Assembly: GCA_013397435.1 (NCBI GenBank)
Contig: VZRG01000360.1
Coordinates: 186,001 to 250,000 of the forward strand
From: Erythrocercus mccallii
Taxonomy: Eukaryota; Chordata; Aves; Passeriformes; Dicruridae
DNA: 64,000 nt
Direction of reading: 5' to 3'
Shown here: positions 13,936 through 26,608 of the stretch, one piece after another
Layout of the letters: each line of letters begins with the position of its first letter
Numbering within the stretch: the first letter of the stretch is position 1
Notes under the pieces: generated by a model
Seen by the model: the letters and a program-made list of their open reading frames with translations, nothing else
Told to the model about the DNA's origin: nothing
Databases searched by the model: none
Made by a program: the position numbers and the translations under genes

Positions 13936-16174
13936 GAACTATAAAAAGGCAGCATGTGAGTAGGTCAGTGAAGAGAGAGTGAAAAGACTCTTTGGGGTGA
14001 AGGATAAGGAGTGGCCTAATGTGGCTGGACATTTCCTAGTAACATGGAGAATGGACCATTTTTTCCTGTAACATATAGATGCTGTTTGAGGGGAATGCAA
14101 AGTGCTAGTATAAGTGATACGAAGTTTTTTTGTGCTCCTAAGGGGAAAAAGGAGATTTTTAGTTTTCAGATGAAGATGATTTTGGAAACAGTAGAAGAGA
14201 ATCTTTGCTTTATACTGGAAGAGGCATTCTTAAACAGTACCCCTAATAAGCAGAGTATGACCCATGTGCAGTGTTGGAAAAGCTGCTAAGCTGGATAGGA
14301 TTCCAAAGTTTCAAAATCCCTGCTGTTTCACACATTTACACAATAAGATGGGCTGAAAAGTGTTTATACCCCAAAAAAATCCTCCTCTGACCCCATCTGG
14401 TATTACCAAACAATGAAAGGTCCTTTCCAACCAGTAATCAAGTGCACACTTTGACACATTAAGGAGGGCAATATCTATCTATGAACTCACATTAAATACC
14501 CAAGTGTTAGCAACTCCCTGCATATTCCACTACAATGAACCCATAAGAATTTCAAAGGGCATAAAATATCTAAAGATTTATTTTAAAAAATGACGTATAC
14601 CTTAGCCTAATCAATGTTTTATTAAGAACATAGTTTAATTGATACAGAGAAGGGAAATGCCATTTCAGAATATTTGTTACATTATTTTCTTTTATTCTAT
14701 TTAGACACTTGTCGTGAATCAAAGTGAAAATGAAGAGCACGTGAAATAACATTGAGTAGCTACTCGAAGTTCTGAACTCACAAATACACATTCCCTTCTC
14801 TACTGATTATTTTATCAGCATTATTCTGCTAATTGCAGCATCTGAGTTATTCATATTGCTACAGATGGACAAAAGTTATTCTGAGAAACTATTTCAAGAA
14901 AATTTTGTATTCAAAACTATAAGCCTCAGAGGAACTGCTCACTATCCTTTTTATCCTCTCTCCATCTCATAAATCAGAAGTAAATTCCTGCAGTATCAGA
15001 ATAGGAAATAAACTTCAAAAGATCAAAATTTGTAATATGTTTTCAAAGACCACATTAAGTCAATTAAAATTACCTGGTTTTCTGTAAGGGAAAAAAGATC
15101 ATGCTTACCCCATTTATTTTCAACAACCTATAACCATGCTGTGACTGAAAATGAGCCACTGTTCATTGCACACAGTGTCCATTTTGTATAAATGATGCAG
15201 TATTAAATGATAACATTTTTAAATAGGCAAAAGGGGCTTTATTTTGTGCAACTGGGCTTGAAAAGCATTTTTTAAAAATGTCAGTGATTCAGTTTTTGCA
15301 ATGTCATAAAAGCAGCATATCAACTGATAAACATTAATGTATTCTATTAGAAGCAGCTAATCCAAATCAATAAATTAGTTTTCCCTTTTGACAGACTGCA
15401 ACAACCTTGGAAATGAATATTGCTGAATAATGTCTTTGTCTTCCCAGCATGTCCCACCTCATGGCCTTCTGCTCTCCACTGTAACCTTCTACACTAACTC
15501 TTCTATACATTATACATGATTAGAATCTTCTATTCAAGCCAGATTAGAGGGAATAACTATCTACCATGGGAAAAAAGAGCAAAATCTCTGTTTGAGACAC
15601 TGCAAATAGATGATTCCAAGATGAGGAATCACTTTAAATAATTAAAAACATGTAGAGTACTTCCTGCCCCTATATAGATATGATATATATGATAATACCC
15701 ATTATGCTGTGAGAAAATATCACAAAGAATATGAAGAACAAAAGACAACTAAATGTGGGCTGTGATACCAAAGTACAGGTGCTGAAAGCCTAGACTTTCA
15801 TAAATATAGCAACTTTCAAAAGAAAAACAGGAATGTCCAAATTACTATCTATAAACTTCCTCATGGATCTCTTTCTGCTTCCAAAAGGTTTAATTTTATC
15901 CATTTTCCTGTTGAAACAGATCTTACTATTTCAGACTAATTCATTTATTTGGCAGATCTATTGTCATTTATAATCCAACTTTCCAGGATGTTTTTAAGCC
16001 TTTCCAATCTTGACATTATCTGGATGCATAACACATATCCATCCTTTAGGACACTGATGTAAACCCCAAGCACATGACAGATCCCTACCAGATCCTGCTG
16101 GAAATCTTTCCAATTTCACCGTGAATCACTGATGATTACACTTTGACATAGGCTTCCAATCAAATAGTTCTCCA

Positions 16175-16233
16175 TATAATAATTAATATAATAATATAAT
16201 AATATATAATAATATCATAATATAATAATAATT
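16175..16233. repeat. AT-rich (ATA)n-type tract
   Basis: About 59 bp consist almost entirely of ATA and AAT units, with two short interruptions. Confidence 0.75.
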
Positions 16234-19200
16234 TCCTGTCATATGTTTCCCACCAACTCACTAAAGGGAAATCTTTTGAGACAAAGTTTTGTTAACATCG
16301 ATATGTTGCTACTGTTTTTCCATTATGCATAAGGAGTGTTTTCCTGTCATTCAAGAAAAATCAGACTGACAATACTTTCAACAAATCCATATTGGGTGTT
16401 AATGTATTTTTTTATTTCCCTCCCCTATATTTAGAAATAGCTAATGATTTTTTAAAATACAGTTTCCAAATGATTCTTTGGGTTTTGCAATATTTTTTCA
16501 GAAAGCACTATAAAAAATATGAAACATTTCATTCATTCTCTCATTTCACTTTTTTTTTTGGCAGGCAGATAGATTTGCCCTTCTCCAGTCTCCTGGGAAT
16601 TCCCAAACTTTGCTAGAAAAGGAATCCAGGCAGGGTCACTTTCATCATGGATAGCCAATGTGAAAACAATTTTTAGTGTTTCAGTATGAAACAACTCAGT
16701 TTTTAAGAAAGTTTTATAAGCCAGTAAACCTCAGACACACAAGGATAGACTGACTGATAGATGTGATAGAGCACATTACTTTTTTGGTTCTTTAAAATTA
16801 CAGCTTTTTGATGATTCTAATTTAAATTAGTTGCTTGAAAGAATCATTAGCCCTCTGGATATGAGTGACAAACAAGCTGACAGCTTGGGCTTCCAAAGCC
16901 ATTCCTTCAGAAAGGCTCCTCTCCAAATGCTTACAAGAAAAGTAAGCAGCAATTACATAAGAGGATGGGTGCTTTTATACACAAATATTTGATTACTAGA
17001 GATGAAGTAGCAGAAACACATGGCTGACTCCTAAAACCAACGGAAGGTCCCTGTGGAGTTTTGCTGGAACCTGTGGCTTGGCTTTGTGCTGACTGACACT
17101 TCTTGAGTAACCCAGAGAACAGAGTGATCAGTAGGATGACTAATTTTCCTCATGGTGTTTGGTTATTCAGGGCAGCAAAGACAAAAACCAAATGCAAAGA
17201 ACAATGTTATAAGACTAAGCAAATAGTCAGAGGCTGGCAGATGAAATTCAAGGAGATAGAAGGGGGACATAAGTGAAAATAATCCTATCTTTAAGCATAA
17301 CAAGCTGAGATCTAAACTGGCTAGAATTAACTGTGAGGGTTTTTTCAGCCATGATATATATTTCCACTAAGATATTAGCTTAGTACTCAGTACCAGCAAA
17401 AATAAAGGTATCCAAAAGTGGAAAAAACAAACTAATTGTTGGAAATTCCTGAGAGAGACATACAGAATAAAAGGGCAAACACTACAACATCAACACAACT
17501 CATTTTACACCTTATCAAAAATGTAAGATGTTGTGGTCTCCTTGCCTCAAAAAAAGATCCCAAACATGTAATAGGTCTGAAAAAATCATGTTACTTTTTC
17601 ACAAGGAATTATCACACATGGTAAGATTCTCCTGTTGGGAAAAGAGCTGAAGGAGAGGTGTGATAATGGCACTGTAAAGTCCTAAGTGGCACTGAGACTG
17701 GCACCGGGCATCAATTATTTATGCTTCTTTCAGTACAAGGAACAGGAAATCCTAGCAAAAGCAGTCAAAGCCTAGTGCAAAACCAAATGAAAAGCAGTGT
17801 TTCCTCTCAGGTATGTTAGACTGTAAGAGCCTGTGGACACTGGCATTTTAAACAGGTCCAAAAGTAACTGGCTGAATTTAAAGCCCACTGAGTTATTAAG
17901 CATAAAGAAAAAGCATCTGGATCATAAGGAATGCTCTCTGGGGATACCACTGCGTACTTGGCCTCTTTTGTGAATGTTTGGACACTACTAGCAATGGAAT
18001 AATCAACTACCCAATCTCTGTGTTATTGTATTACAGAGTAAGGATTCATGTTAAATACACACATAGGGCAAAATGCATTGTTTTTGTCAGGTTTGCTGTT
18101 ACAAGAAAATAAGAGAATTTGTCAAAAAGATATGACATGAATGAACTCATGAGTTACTAGTTTACTTTCCCCTCAAGATAAGGAAAACGAGCTTTTAGGG
18201 GAAAAAAATCAAAACAGAACCTCATTGGTGTGCGATAAAGTCTCTAAAAACCAGATTCAAATTCCAAATGTCAGTACAAGATATTAATTTCCATAAGAAA
18301 TACATGAGAGTGTAATAGAATATTTCTCCTCCTAAGGTGACACCAACTACCACCATTAAAATATCTAACCAACAAAGTTTTTGAAAAACAGAAGCTCCGC
18401 CATGCATCTTTTTTGGTAATATTGGTTCTAGAAGCATCCTAGTGCATCTGCTATAAATAAATAATCAGCAAGTGCTATCATCAGGTTGGATACAAAAGTT
18501 ATACAAGAAAGAAATTCATTGGACTGAATTCCTCATGACAACCCAGTCAGTTTCCCACTGAAGTAACTGGTAACACTCTTGCCAGCTCTGTAGATATTTA
18601 GGTTCATAACATGCCTAAAAGGTGGAAAGTTGGCTGAGAAGCTCTAATTGATCACAAACGTGGAAGTAGACTAAAAATCTCAGTTGTTGCTGCCTGCCAG
18701 CAAAGAAATTTAGATTTGGAATCTGGAAGTGAGAGAAACACAGGACTGTGTTTTTGTCTGGAGAAAGTTAGCAGATGGTCTAAAAAGAAGCAGCTTTAAA
18801 ATAAGGCCAGAAGCCAAAAAGCGTGTGGAGAAAGGAAGGATTTTTTTATTTATTTTGTGTTACTGTTTCATATAGCTTTGTATAAATAGCTGTATATTTG
18901 ATATAGCAAAGTCTCAAAGTTTGACTTTACAAATTTATCCATCCACATTAAAATATTTGAATCTTTTTATAACTTCAGGAAAATAATGTTACATTATGTA
19001 TAGAAGTATTTGAAATACATATTTACAAGATACTCTTTTTCTACAATGCAGGTCTCTGAAATGTTACTGAAAACTTTCACTTTATTCTGTAATGGAGAAG
19101 TACAGACAGCTGAATATGAGGATTTATCTTCTTTTAACTTAAAAACTGTTAAATCCCTGTACAGCTTAAACAAAAATGCCTCTGGGTGCTTACTTATACT

Positions 19201-19555
19201 TTTTCAAAAGTGGCTCATTTACCTATTTTATTTTCAGAAAATGTTGCCAAGACAACATTTAGACAGTTGCTGCAAAAAAACCCCTAGAGAAAGTTGCAAA
19301 AATAAGAGAAAGGGTAACAACAGTTATTTTTTCCATCTAAAATGTGAAGGGATGCTGCATGAAGGAAATTATAATCTGCATTTGGATTCTTTTTAGTGTG
19401 CTTTCCTGCAGTTTAGCAGTCAGAAGTAGATCTACCAAGACATACAATTCTTGTGGCAAATACCAAACTTGCACCAGCACTGGATACACTATCAAAAGCA
19501 AAACATCAAGTGCTTGGTTGTAAATCAAAATAAAGAAACTTTCATAATTACTGAC

Positions 19556-20212
19556 CTGATTTTCTTCATGGGAAACTCTCATCTGTTCTTTAAGAACTGA
19601 CATTCTGGCTGCTTCTTCTTTCCTCAATACTCTCTCTTTCTTTAGCTCAGGACTCCAGAAAGTTTTGATGCTGTTCATAGAGGACCCCAGCTTGCTGTCC
19701 TTAATGTCTAGCTCTTTTCTGAGAAGGTCATTCTCCCGCTGTAAATCCTTAAGCTGAGCCTGAAGATCTAACATGGTGCTATCTCTAACCTGTCTCAGCA
19801 TGGAAGGAACTTGGTGGTGGTGATGATGTGAGGATGTGGTCAGCCCTCCATGCTGGTCAGTGTAAGAAAGGACATCCGTATGTGACAGTCCAGCAGAAGC
19901 AATATTTGGGCTGCTCCCCATGGCTGTGACTCGGCCACCATACACAGCTCGATTTGTAGCCCTTCCAAGAGTCATTGTGCCCTTTGGGAAAGTAGTAGAA
20001 GCTACACCCTCGTGGTCACTCAGGTACATTGGTCCAGATGTTGCATAGGCTGCGTTAAGGGACTGGATGTTCTCCATGGATAATGTCTTCCCTGTCCCTC
20101 CTCCTCCCCCACTGCTGGTTCGCCTGTGACCCAGGCGAGGGGACCTTGGCAAGCGGGGAGACCTGGAGGGACTTCCTTCCAGGTTGCTGATTGTTCTTGC
20201 ACTTCCATACAT
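19556..20212 (-). CDS. ERC2: ERC2 first coding exon (ELKS/RAB6-interacting/CAST family member 2), residues 1-219
   Basis: ERC2 (CAST) is a presynaptic active-zone scaffold. From family knowledge it binds RIM, Bassoon, Piccolo, Munc13-1 and liprin-alpha through long coiled coils and a C-terminal PDZ-binding motif. The exon encodes 219 residues beginning MYGSARTISNLEGS, almost identical to mammalian ERC2 as I recall it. Visible parts are a Ser/Pro/Arg-rich start (about residues 14-26), a Gly run (35-39), a five-His run (129-133) and the start of the first coiled coil from about residue 144 (TMLDLQAQLKDLQREND). The ATG has A at -3. The exon ends after ...SHEENQ at CAG|GTCAGT in phase 0, and reading on gives unrelated intron sequence. 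No frameshift or missing segment is seen. It is distinguished from ERC1 by the N-terminal MYGSART and the His run. Confidence 0.97.
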
Positions 20213-20355
20213 TTTTCTTCTACTTTGAGGTACTATTTACTAAGAAACTAGTAACACTAAAGTTGAGTATTAAATTTATAATTCCAGCTAGAAATACTGG
20301 CAGTTTCACTGCATTCTTCCTGTAGGCAAAATCTGGTTTTCCTCCAAAGACAGAC
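20213..20355 (-). other. ERC2: ERC2 5' leader part of exon 2, with acceptor and a two-codon upstream ORF
   Basis: Upstream of the ATG the minus strand reads through 143 nt to a clear acceptor (a run of T followed by CAG, then GTCTGTC) at 20356/20355. The first coding exon therefore has an untranslated head, and at least one non-coding exon lies further upstream. The leader contains ATGCAGTGA (20314-20306), a minimal upstream ORF of Met-Gln-stop that could lightly damp translation. Confidence 0.7.
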
Positions 20356-21347
20356 CTGAAAAAAAAATTATAAAATTAAGTTTTCATTTTGGAAAGTAAA
20401 CTTACAAGTAATCACTATGTATCAGAAAAACCAACTTCCCAGAGTAATAACTTCAAAAATAAAATCTACTATACATTTTATATTTAGGATGATTAGTAAA
20501 AATGCATTTTCAAACTAATTTCAATCAAAATAAAACTCCTAATTTCTTTCTTCCTAGAAAACTTTGAGCTAAAGATTGTTAAACTAGGTTGGAATGAACA
20601 AAATGGGCCCAATAACATACCTCAGCTGGTATGTTAATGGACTTAAATGGCTGACAATATGAAATTTATGCAAAGAAAAATACTTATTGTTGAGATTAAG
20701 AACTACTCTCCTAAAGCCTCCAGAATTCATTCCCAAGGCACACAGATATAAAGGAATCTCGTTGATTTACTTTTCCAAGTTTTGGCATTTTAATATCACT
20801 GTCCAAATCTGCCCCTCTTTTCAGCTGTCATGCAGCATTCAAGAGATGACCCACAAGAACTTGTGCAGCTTTTCTGCCATCTCAACTTCAACACACTGAT
20901 CAATTTAAAAAAATTTTCTCATCGTGGTGATTGAGGCAATGCAACTGCTTATCCTAATTCTCAAGTGCCAGCCATCCTCTGGCCAAATTACTCATCAAGC
21001 CCTCTGAGAAATCCATCCTTGTATGATTCTAGTTGCCTGAAATAGTGCCATAGCTCCTCCAAAGACAAGTCTCCCATGAGACCAGAGCTGAAGATCATTT
21101 TCTTTCCACTGGTTCCTAGCAGATCCTGAGCAAAAGCAACAACAAATCTTCTACATTGATAGAATTCACCCCACACTCTTGCTCACTCAATACAAAAACA
21201 TAAAACAAAAAAAAACACCCCACAAAAAACACTACACTCCGGTCTGGTGAAAAAACAATACTGCTAGCAGGAAATTCCAGTGTCAAGTAAAACTGCACAC
21301 AATAAAATATTTTAAGATACAGCAGACATGATGGGGTGGTGGGGTTC

Positions 21348-21603
21348 TGTAGGAGAATAGATTATGGAACATTCGGAATGGGGCTGCAGCCAAGCCCCAT
21401 CTCTAATGTGGTGCAGCTGTGCAAGACAGGTGACCAGCATGAAGGAAAAGAAGCACAGAATGCTGATGTGTATTGAACAATCACAAAAGAGTAAAAGGGC
21501 ACACAGGTGTTACACATGTGAGAAGGGTATAAAAGGTTGTACTGGGGAATAATAAAGGGCTTATGCTTGAAACCATTATTGCTGTCAGTTCTGTGTCCTG
21601 TCA
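21348..21603 (+). mobile_element. Solo LTR, alpharetrovirus/ERVK-like layout
   Basis: The element runs from TGTAGGAG to CCTGTCA. It is flanked by GGGTTC on the left and GGGTTT on the right, a 6-bp target-site duplication with one mismatch. A TATAAAA box lies at 21528-21534 and AATAAA at 21551-21556, only about 17 bp further on. This places the poly(A) signal at the U3/R border, as in alpharetroviral LTRs. No internal viral sequence follows, so it is a solo LTR left by recombination. Confidence 0.6.
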
Positions 21604-24600
21604 GGGTTTGGTAAAAACTTTTTGATCCTCAGAAGCAGAAGTACAGAATATTGCATCTTATATCATATCCATGCTGGTTTTCCTTTTCATTGTACAATCT
21701 GATAAATCAGTAATTTATGTTTCTTGCTTAGAATTACTTAGTAATTTACTTAGCCTTTTGTTCATGTCTCCGACACGTATTTTTAGGTACTTGTTTTGCC
21801 TTTTAGAGCTTATTAGTTGTGTTCTTTCTTTTCTCAACTTGTGTGAAGTTTTGGAAGTTCTTATATCAGAGAACACTTTTATCTTGCTTAGCAGAATGTT
21901 TACCATTCAGCTCTACTGAAAAAAGGATCCTCATTCCTTATCCAAAGGGAGGCTAATTTCCCACTGAACTTCTTTAATAATATTCAAATGCTGATTGCAG
22001 CTGTAAGCTTATGAAAATTCTGAAAGCAACAGGAAAAGAGAAGCAAAACCACCAACAAAACTGTTATTACCTCCACAGCGTTTTCAATATCTTTTATATT
22101 CCCTCTAGAAGTATTCTACTCAAAAGAGAGATCTCTTATGTTGTAAACACAAACACACTGATGATCTTACTTTATGGGCTACTAAGGACAGCTCACAGAC
22201 AAAATGCTGAAAACTCTGACTTAAAAAAAAATTCTTAGAGTTTCTCCATTCTCATTTGCAGTTTTTTTACCTTCTACAACCTGAATTATGCAGACTGGCT
22301 TTTCTACAAACACCTCAGAAAAAGGCAAGCACATGAAAATATGCTTTTTCAGTATGTGTACTTAATGATTAATCTAGAGCCTTCCTTTATGGCTGTGAAG
22401 TCTCAGACACAGTAGAAGCCATACCCCATTGTTTATGAAAGAAGAGAGAAAAGCACCTATATACTTTTCTGCTCTTTGGTGCTTATACACGGAGCCTTCC
22501 TAGCTTCAGGAAGATTTACTGTGTGTCTCAACACATCAGGAATTGGAGACATGAAGAAGCAGTATCTGCCTCAGGACTTCAACAATTGCCACATAGATCA
22601 TCATCTACTGCCTGGAGAAAAAGAAAGAGGAGAGATCCCATCTTCCCACAGAATCAGCTGACAGAGCCATTCTAGTTGAACTTAGAGTGAATAGGTGAGA
22701 TACAAACAATTCTATTTTGAAAGATAAATTTATTTTATATTGCTATTTTAATTGGACAGGGAGACAGGAATACTAATACTCTCAGGTAATATTTTTTTAC
22801 CCAAGCCATAGGTGTTGTAGTAGCTAGGACAAAGGAGTCACAAAGGTCATATCCCCCTAAAACCTTCTCTGAGAAAAAATGTCACCCAGCTTTGTTCAGT
22901 CTGGTAGGGACAGACTGCAGATCCACTACACACATTTTCCTGTAAGAATTGAGTTTTAAAATCCTAATCAGCTTAGTAGTAGGAAAAAAAACCCCAGATG
23001 CCCACCTGCTTGGCTCAGTATTTTCTTATTTCAAAGAAATGCCTTTAATGTACATGATGTAAAATTAACCATTATAGTAATGAGTTTATTCTGCATTGCA
23101 AACAAAGCTGTATTTTATATGGATCCTTTTAGGATGCAGAAAATTAAGCATGCATTCTCACCTGGGGAGCAGGAGGGCAGGCACTAGACATGCTCTCATC
23201 AGCCTTGAAAACCCCAGGAAACCTGAGACCATTCATGCCAAAGTCCCTCCTGATGCCTTTTCCAACTTCTGGTTGCCTTATTTTCCACATTCCTGCCCCA
23301 CCTGATCACCTGCACTCTGCAGACAGCAACATCACGGGTTCACACTACCCACATGGCCGAAGCCTGACAACTCAATTTTTCATTTAGCTTTCTATTTTTA
23401 TAGAAACCTGGAGCATAGGACTCTAATATGATGCTACCAGAAGATCTCAATTCAGTTTCCAAATCCTTCCTTCTACATTTCACGTAATTACAAAGTTTCC
23501 TTGAAATACTATACACAGCACCCCGTAAGTTCTGATTTTCACTGGTTACACACTCTTACAGGCTGAGGGATGATTTAGGCTTTTAGTGTCCCCTCCTGTG
23601 GCCTGAATCACCTAGTCAGCAGGAAGTTTGGGTATCAGCCAAATACTTAATAGCTTTGCACAACTACTTGCCAATATTAACATTGAGCCAAGAGCTCAAA
23701 CATTTCTGAAAGTACCAAAAGCTTTAAGGAAGCCTCTTCTTTAGAGTTAACCTCCCCAAACAATATATGGTGACAGTTAAGAACAGAAATTATCAATCCA
23801 ATTCCAAACTGTCTAAAACTGTTTAATACTATACAGCTCCCCACATATAAACCAAAAGAAGCAAAATAGGAAGAAAAGAGTTGATGTAGAACAAAATGCT
23901 CCTATTTTCTCTGTCCGAACTGCACTTGGAGGCACCACAAAAGGAAGGAGATTAACAGAAAAAGATCTGTTCTATAAAAAGATATATTAGCAAACAGTAA
24001 TGATTTCTTTATTTTGATAACATCTTTTAAATACTCTTATCACAACAAAAACATCTCTGTACACAGAAAACCAGGAGCACGTGTGTATTAAAAGTAGTGA
24101 CTAAGAGTCAGATATATTTTTAGCACTTTCTTTTGGTTCACCTAGGTTTTCTACTGCTTTTATAGTGGCACAATACATTCCCACAGTAGAGAATATTCTT
24201 TTCTTTACATGTTTTTTATTATCTGTGCTGATGTAAAAAAAAAGGCAGCAAGGTGATACAAACTAGATACAAATAACCCAAATCTGTTGTAGAGTATCCT
24301 TCCTTTCTTCATTAACCTGACTGAGCAGCCTGACATGCCTTCTGTTACTAAAGTAAAAAAGATAAACGTACTGCTTTTCATATAGTGTTAATACAAGACA
24401 GCATTATTTCTATTAAAAGGATGAAGTACGCTCTTTTCCAACTAACCAGGCTGACCAAGTTACTTCTTCTCCCCCACCTTTTTTTATCCAAAAATTATCC
24501 ATTTCTTCCTACTACTCAGCTATTCCTTAAAATTTGAAAAACAAAGCATACATTTCATCTTCAAAAGCAACATTTTTCATTTAGGCTCCTTACAGTGTCC

Positions 24601-25910
24601 TGAATCAGCATTTCTTATGTAAATTTAAGTTTTACTACAGTCTGCACAATACATTTCTTTTTACTAGTTAACAGACATTAATTTATGTCCTCTCTTGTAG
24701 CTTGTTGTAAAAATTGCACATATATTGAATACATTGTGCACAAAATTGCACATGTAAATAAAGTTAGCTCCAAAGCCTGTTTTATAATCTTGTGAGCTGC
24801 TCATGTCCCTGAACTCCCATCAATGCTAAATGGAAAAATTGGCATTTATCACCTCATAGGAACAGTTCACCAGGCCTACCTGCCTTTCATTTCTCTTTCA
24901 TACTTTCTTCTCTTTCAAAAGGAAATATGAAGGCAAAAGTAGGAGTGGCTGCTCAATATGCATCTAATGACATATACGGAAAATAAAGTTGTCAGGCATT
25001 CTAAAGCTGTCAGGATGCAGTGACAGCAATGAATACTTGTCATGCAATCAGAAAACTCCACCAATTGAAATATTTGCTCAAAATGCCTTATTAAAAATCT
25101 TGAAAAGCAAGCAGTTCTGACACCATTATCAGGATTGTCAATTATATTACTCTCAAATGTACCTAAGTGAAGGGTCAACAATACCTTTTTAACTCTTTTA
25201 TACAAGTTTCATGGGTTTAAAACAAGCCTAGTGTTGAAGAGAGGAGCATTTCTTTCAAAGCATTTTACTCTTTGTTACAATTTTTGAGACATTGTAATAG
25301 TTAGAAATAGGCTTTAAATAATATAAGTAGTATTTAAACTCCACCAGTTGACACCTCCTATATTTTCTAACTTTTAAGTAAGGTCTCTTTGTTGCTCTAA
25401 CTCCAATTCTTAACATTTTATCTCTAGCACTTCCATTAAAACCTTCCATTCCTGCAGGCCTGCATGTGACAAGTCTTCCTGGGGTTTCTAAGATGCTTAA
25501 GGGAGGTGAGAAATTTCAAATTTGTTTCAGTTTATTTTTCAGATGTTGTGTAAAATATTAAAGACCTGAAAATTGAGCATTAAAAAACAAAGGCTTCTAT
25601 AGCCAAGCAAAGGCAGAACTATCACATCTAATTTTAATTGTTGTGCCAGAGAACACACTGTATCATTGTAAAAAGCTATAGGGCAGCCTCTCTGCCAAAT
25701 CTGGGCAAACACAACCACAGTCTGTACAAGTTACCTGCCAGTGCTGAGGACTTCTCACTATCCAGTCCCTTCTGATTTAACAGTCACTCCACAGAAGCAG
25801 GGATATTTAGTTATCCTTTGTTTAAAGTATGAAACACAAGCACCAACAGCGGTGTGAAGAGTTTCAGAGGTGCAGGGTAAAACACCTCAGCTTTAACTGC
25901 CTGAAGCTCC

Positions 25911-26608
25911 TGTTATAGGCGAACTTATAATGTAATTCGTGTTATGATATTTTACAGTAATATTTTGTTAGATTGTAGAAAATGTAGTTTTGTAGAAGTT
26001 AAGTTTCTCTCCAGAGAGGTTCAGCAACAGTGGAGATGGCTTGGGCGCGGCACATGAGCAGCACTGATAAGAAACAATCACACAAACCTGCTGGACAGGT
26101 TGCCACTACCTCCTAGAAGTTAAGTGTTAATGTGCGGCCAGAAGAGAGACAAAGGACAGGAGCTTCATCAACGACCGAGCCATCGGCTGTAAGGATTCAG
26201 CTATTAAAGTTTTTGTCCCACCCCAAGCACAGCAATAATCAGACAAAAACAGACTCTACTCGAAACCAGGACCCACCCTGGCAGACTTCCAGCCACATTG
26301 TCCAGCTGTAGGATGACTTCATCAGCACCGAGAAACCCTATTCTCTCCATTGTACACCTTAGCCCCAGGCTATGAAAAACAGTATAAGACCACCTTGCAG
26401 AACACGTCTTCGTGGACGCAGAGGCAGTGTCGTTTTGATGCAGACCCTGTGACACCAGGAACCGATCCCTGGGCCGGCTCCTAGGATTTGGGATTCATTG
26501 GGTCATTTTTTTCTATTTTCCAAATTTTTCCGAAATTTGTAAATAATTGTAAATAAAACTTTTTGATTTTTCTATTAAAATCGGATTGGCGATTTTTCAT
26601 TTATAACA
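25911..26608 (+). mobile_element. Solo LTR (698 bp), endogenous retrovirus remnant
   Basis: It begins TGTTATA and ends TATAACA, a perfect 7-bp terminal inverted repeat. CTCC on both sides (25907-25910 and 26609-26612) gives a 4-bp target-site duplication. A TATAA box sits at about 26383-26387 and an AATAAA signal at 26552-26557, giving a U3-R-U5 order on the plus strand. There are no gag/pol/env sequences around it. The short duplication fits a gammaretrovirus-like (ERV1) integrase, which is an inference. Confidence 0.8.

Larger units (their letters stand above)
1..19555 (-). other. ERC2: ERC2 intron downstream of first coding exon (partial)
   Basis: This is everything transcribed after the donor of the first ERC2 coding exon, up to the window edge. 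The next ERC2 coding exon, which should continue the coiled coil after residue 219, is not found on the minus strand, so the intron exceeds 19.5 kb. That fits the very large introns known for this gene. The sequence is AT-rich and stop-dense in all frames apart from the sub-features listed separately: a GC-rich patch near 1.8 kb, an exon-like segment at 8.1-8.3 kb and a CpG-rich block at 13.3-13.9 kb. The other short open frames look like chance. Confidence 0.8.

Noticed and set aside
13425..13937. 170-codon plus-strand open frame in the intronic CpG island
   Set aside because: Several frames on both strands are open because stops are rare in GC-rich DNA; composition is biased and no family is seen.
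19337..19555. Continuation of the ERC2 open frame past SHEENQ
   Set aside because: The donor CAG|GTCAGT follows exactly where human ERC2 continues with a different sequence; the extra 70 or so residues are intron read-through.
24915..25205. 96-codon minus-strand ORF in the ERC2 5' intron
   Set aside because: Cys/Leu/Ile-rich, low-complexity translation of AT-rich DNA with no family resemblance or splice sites.
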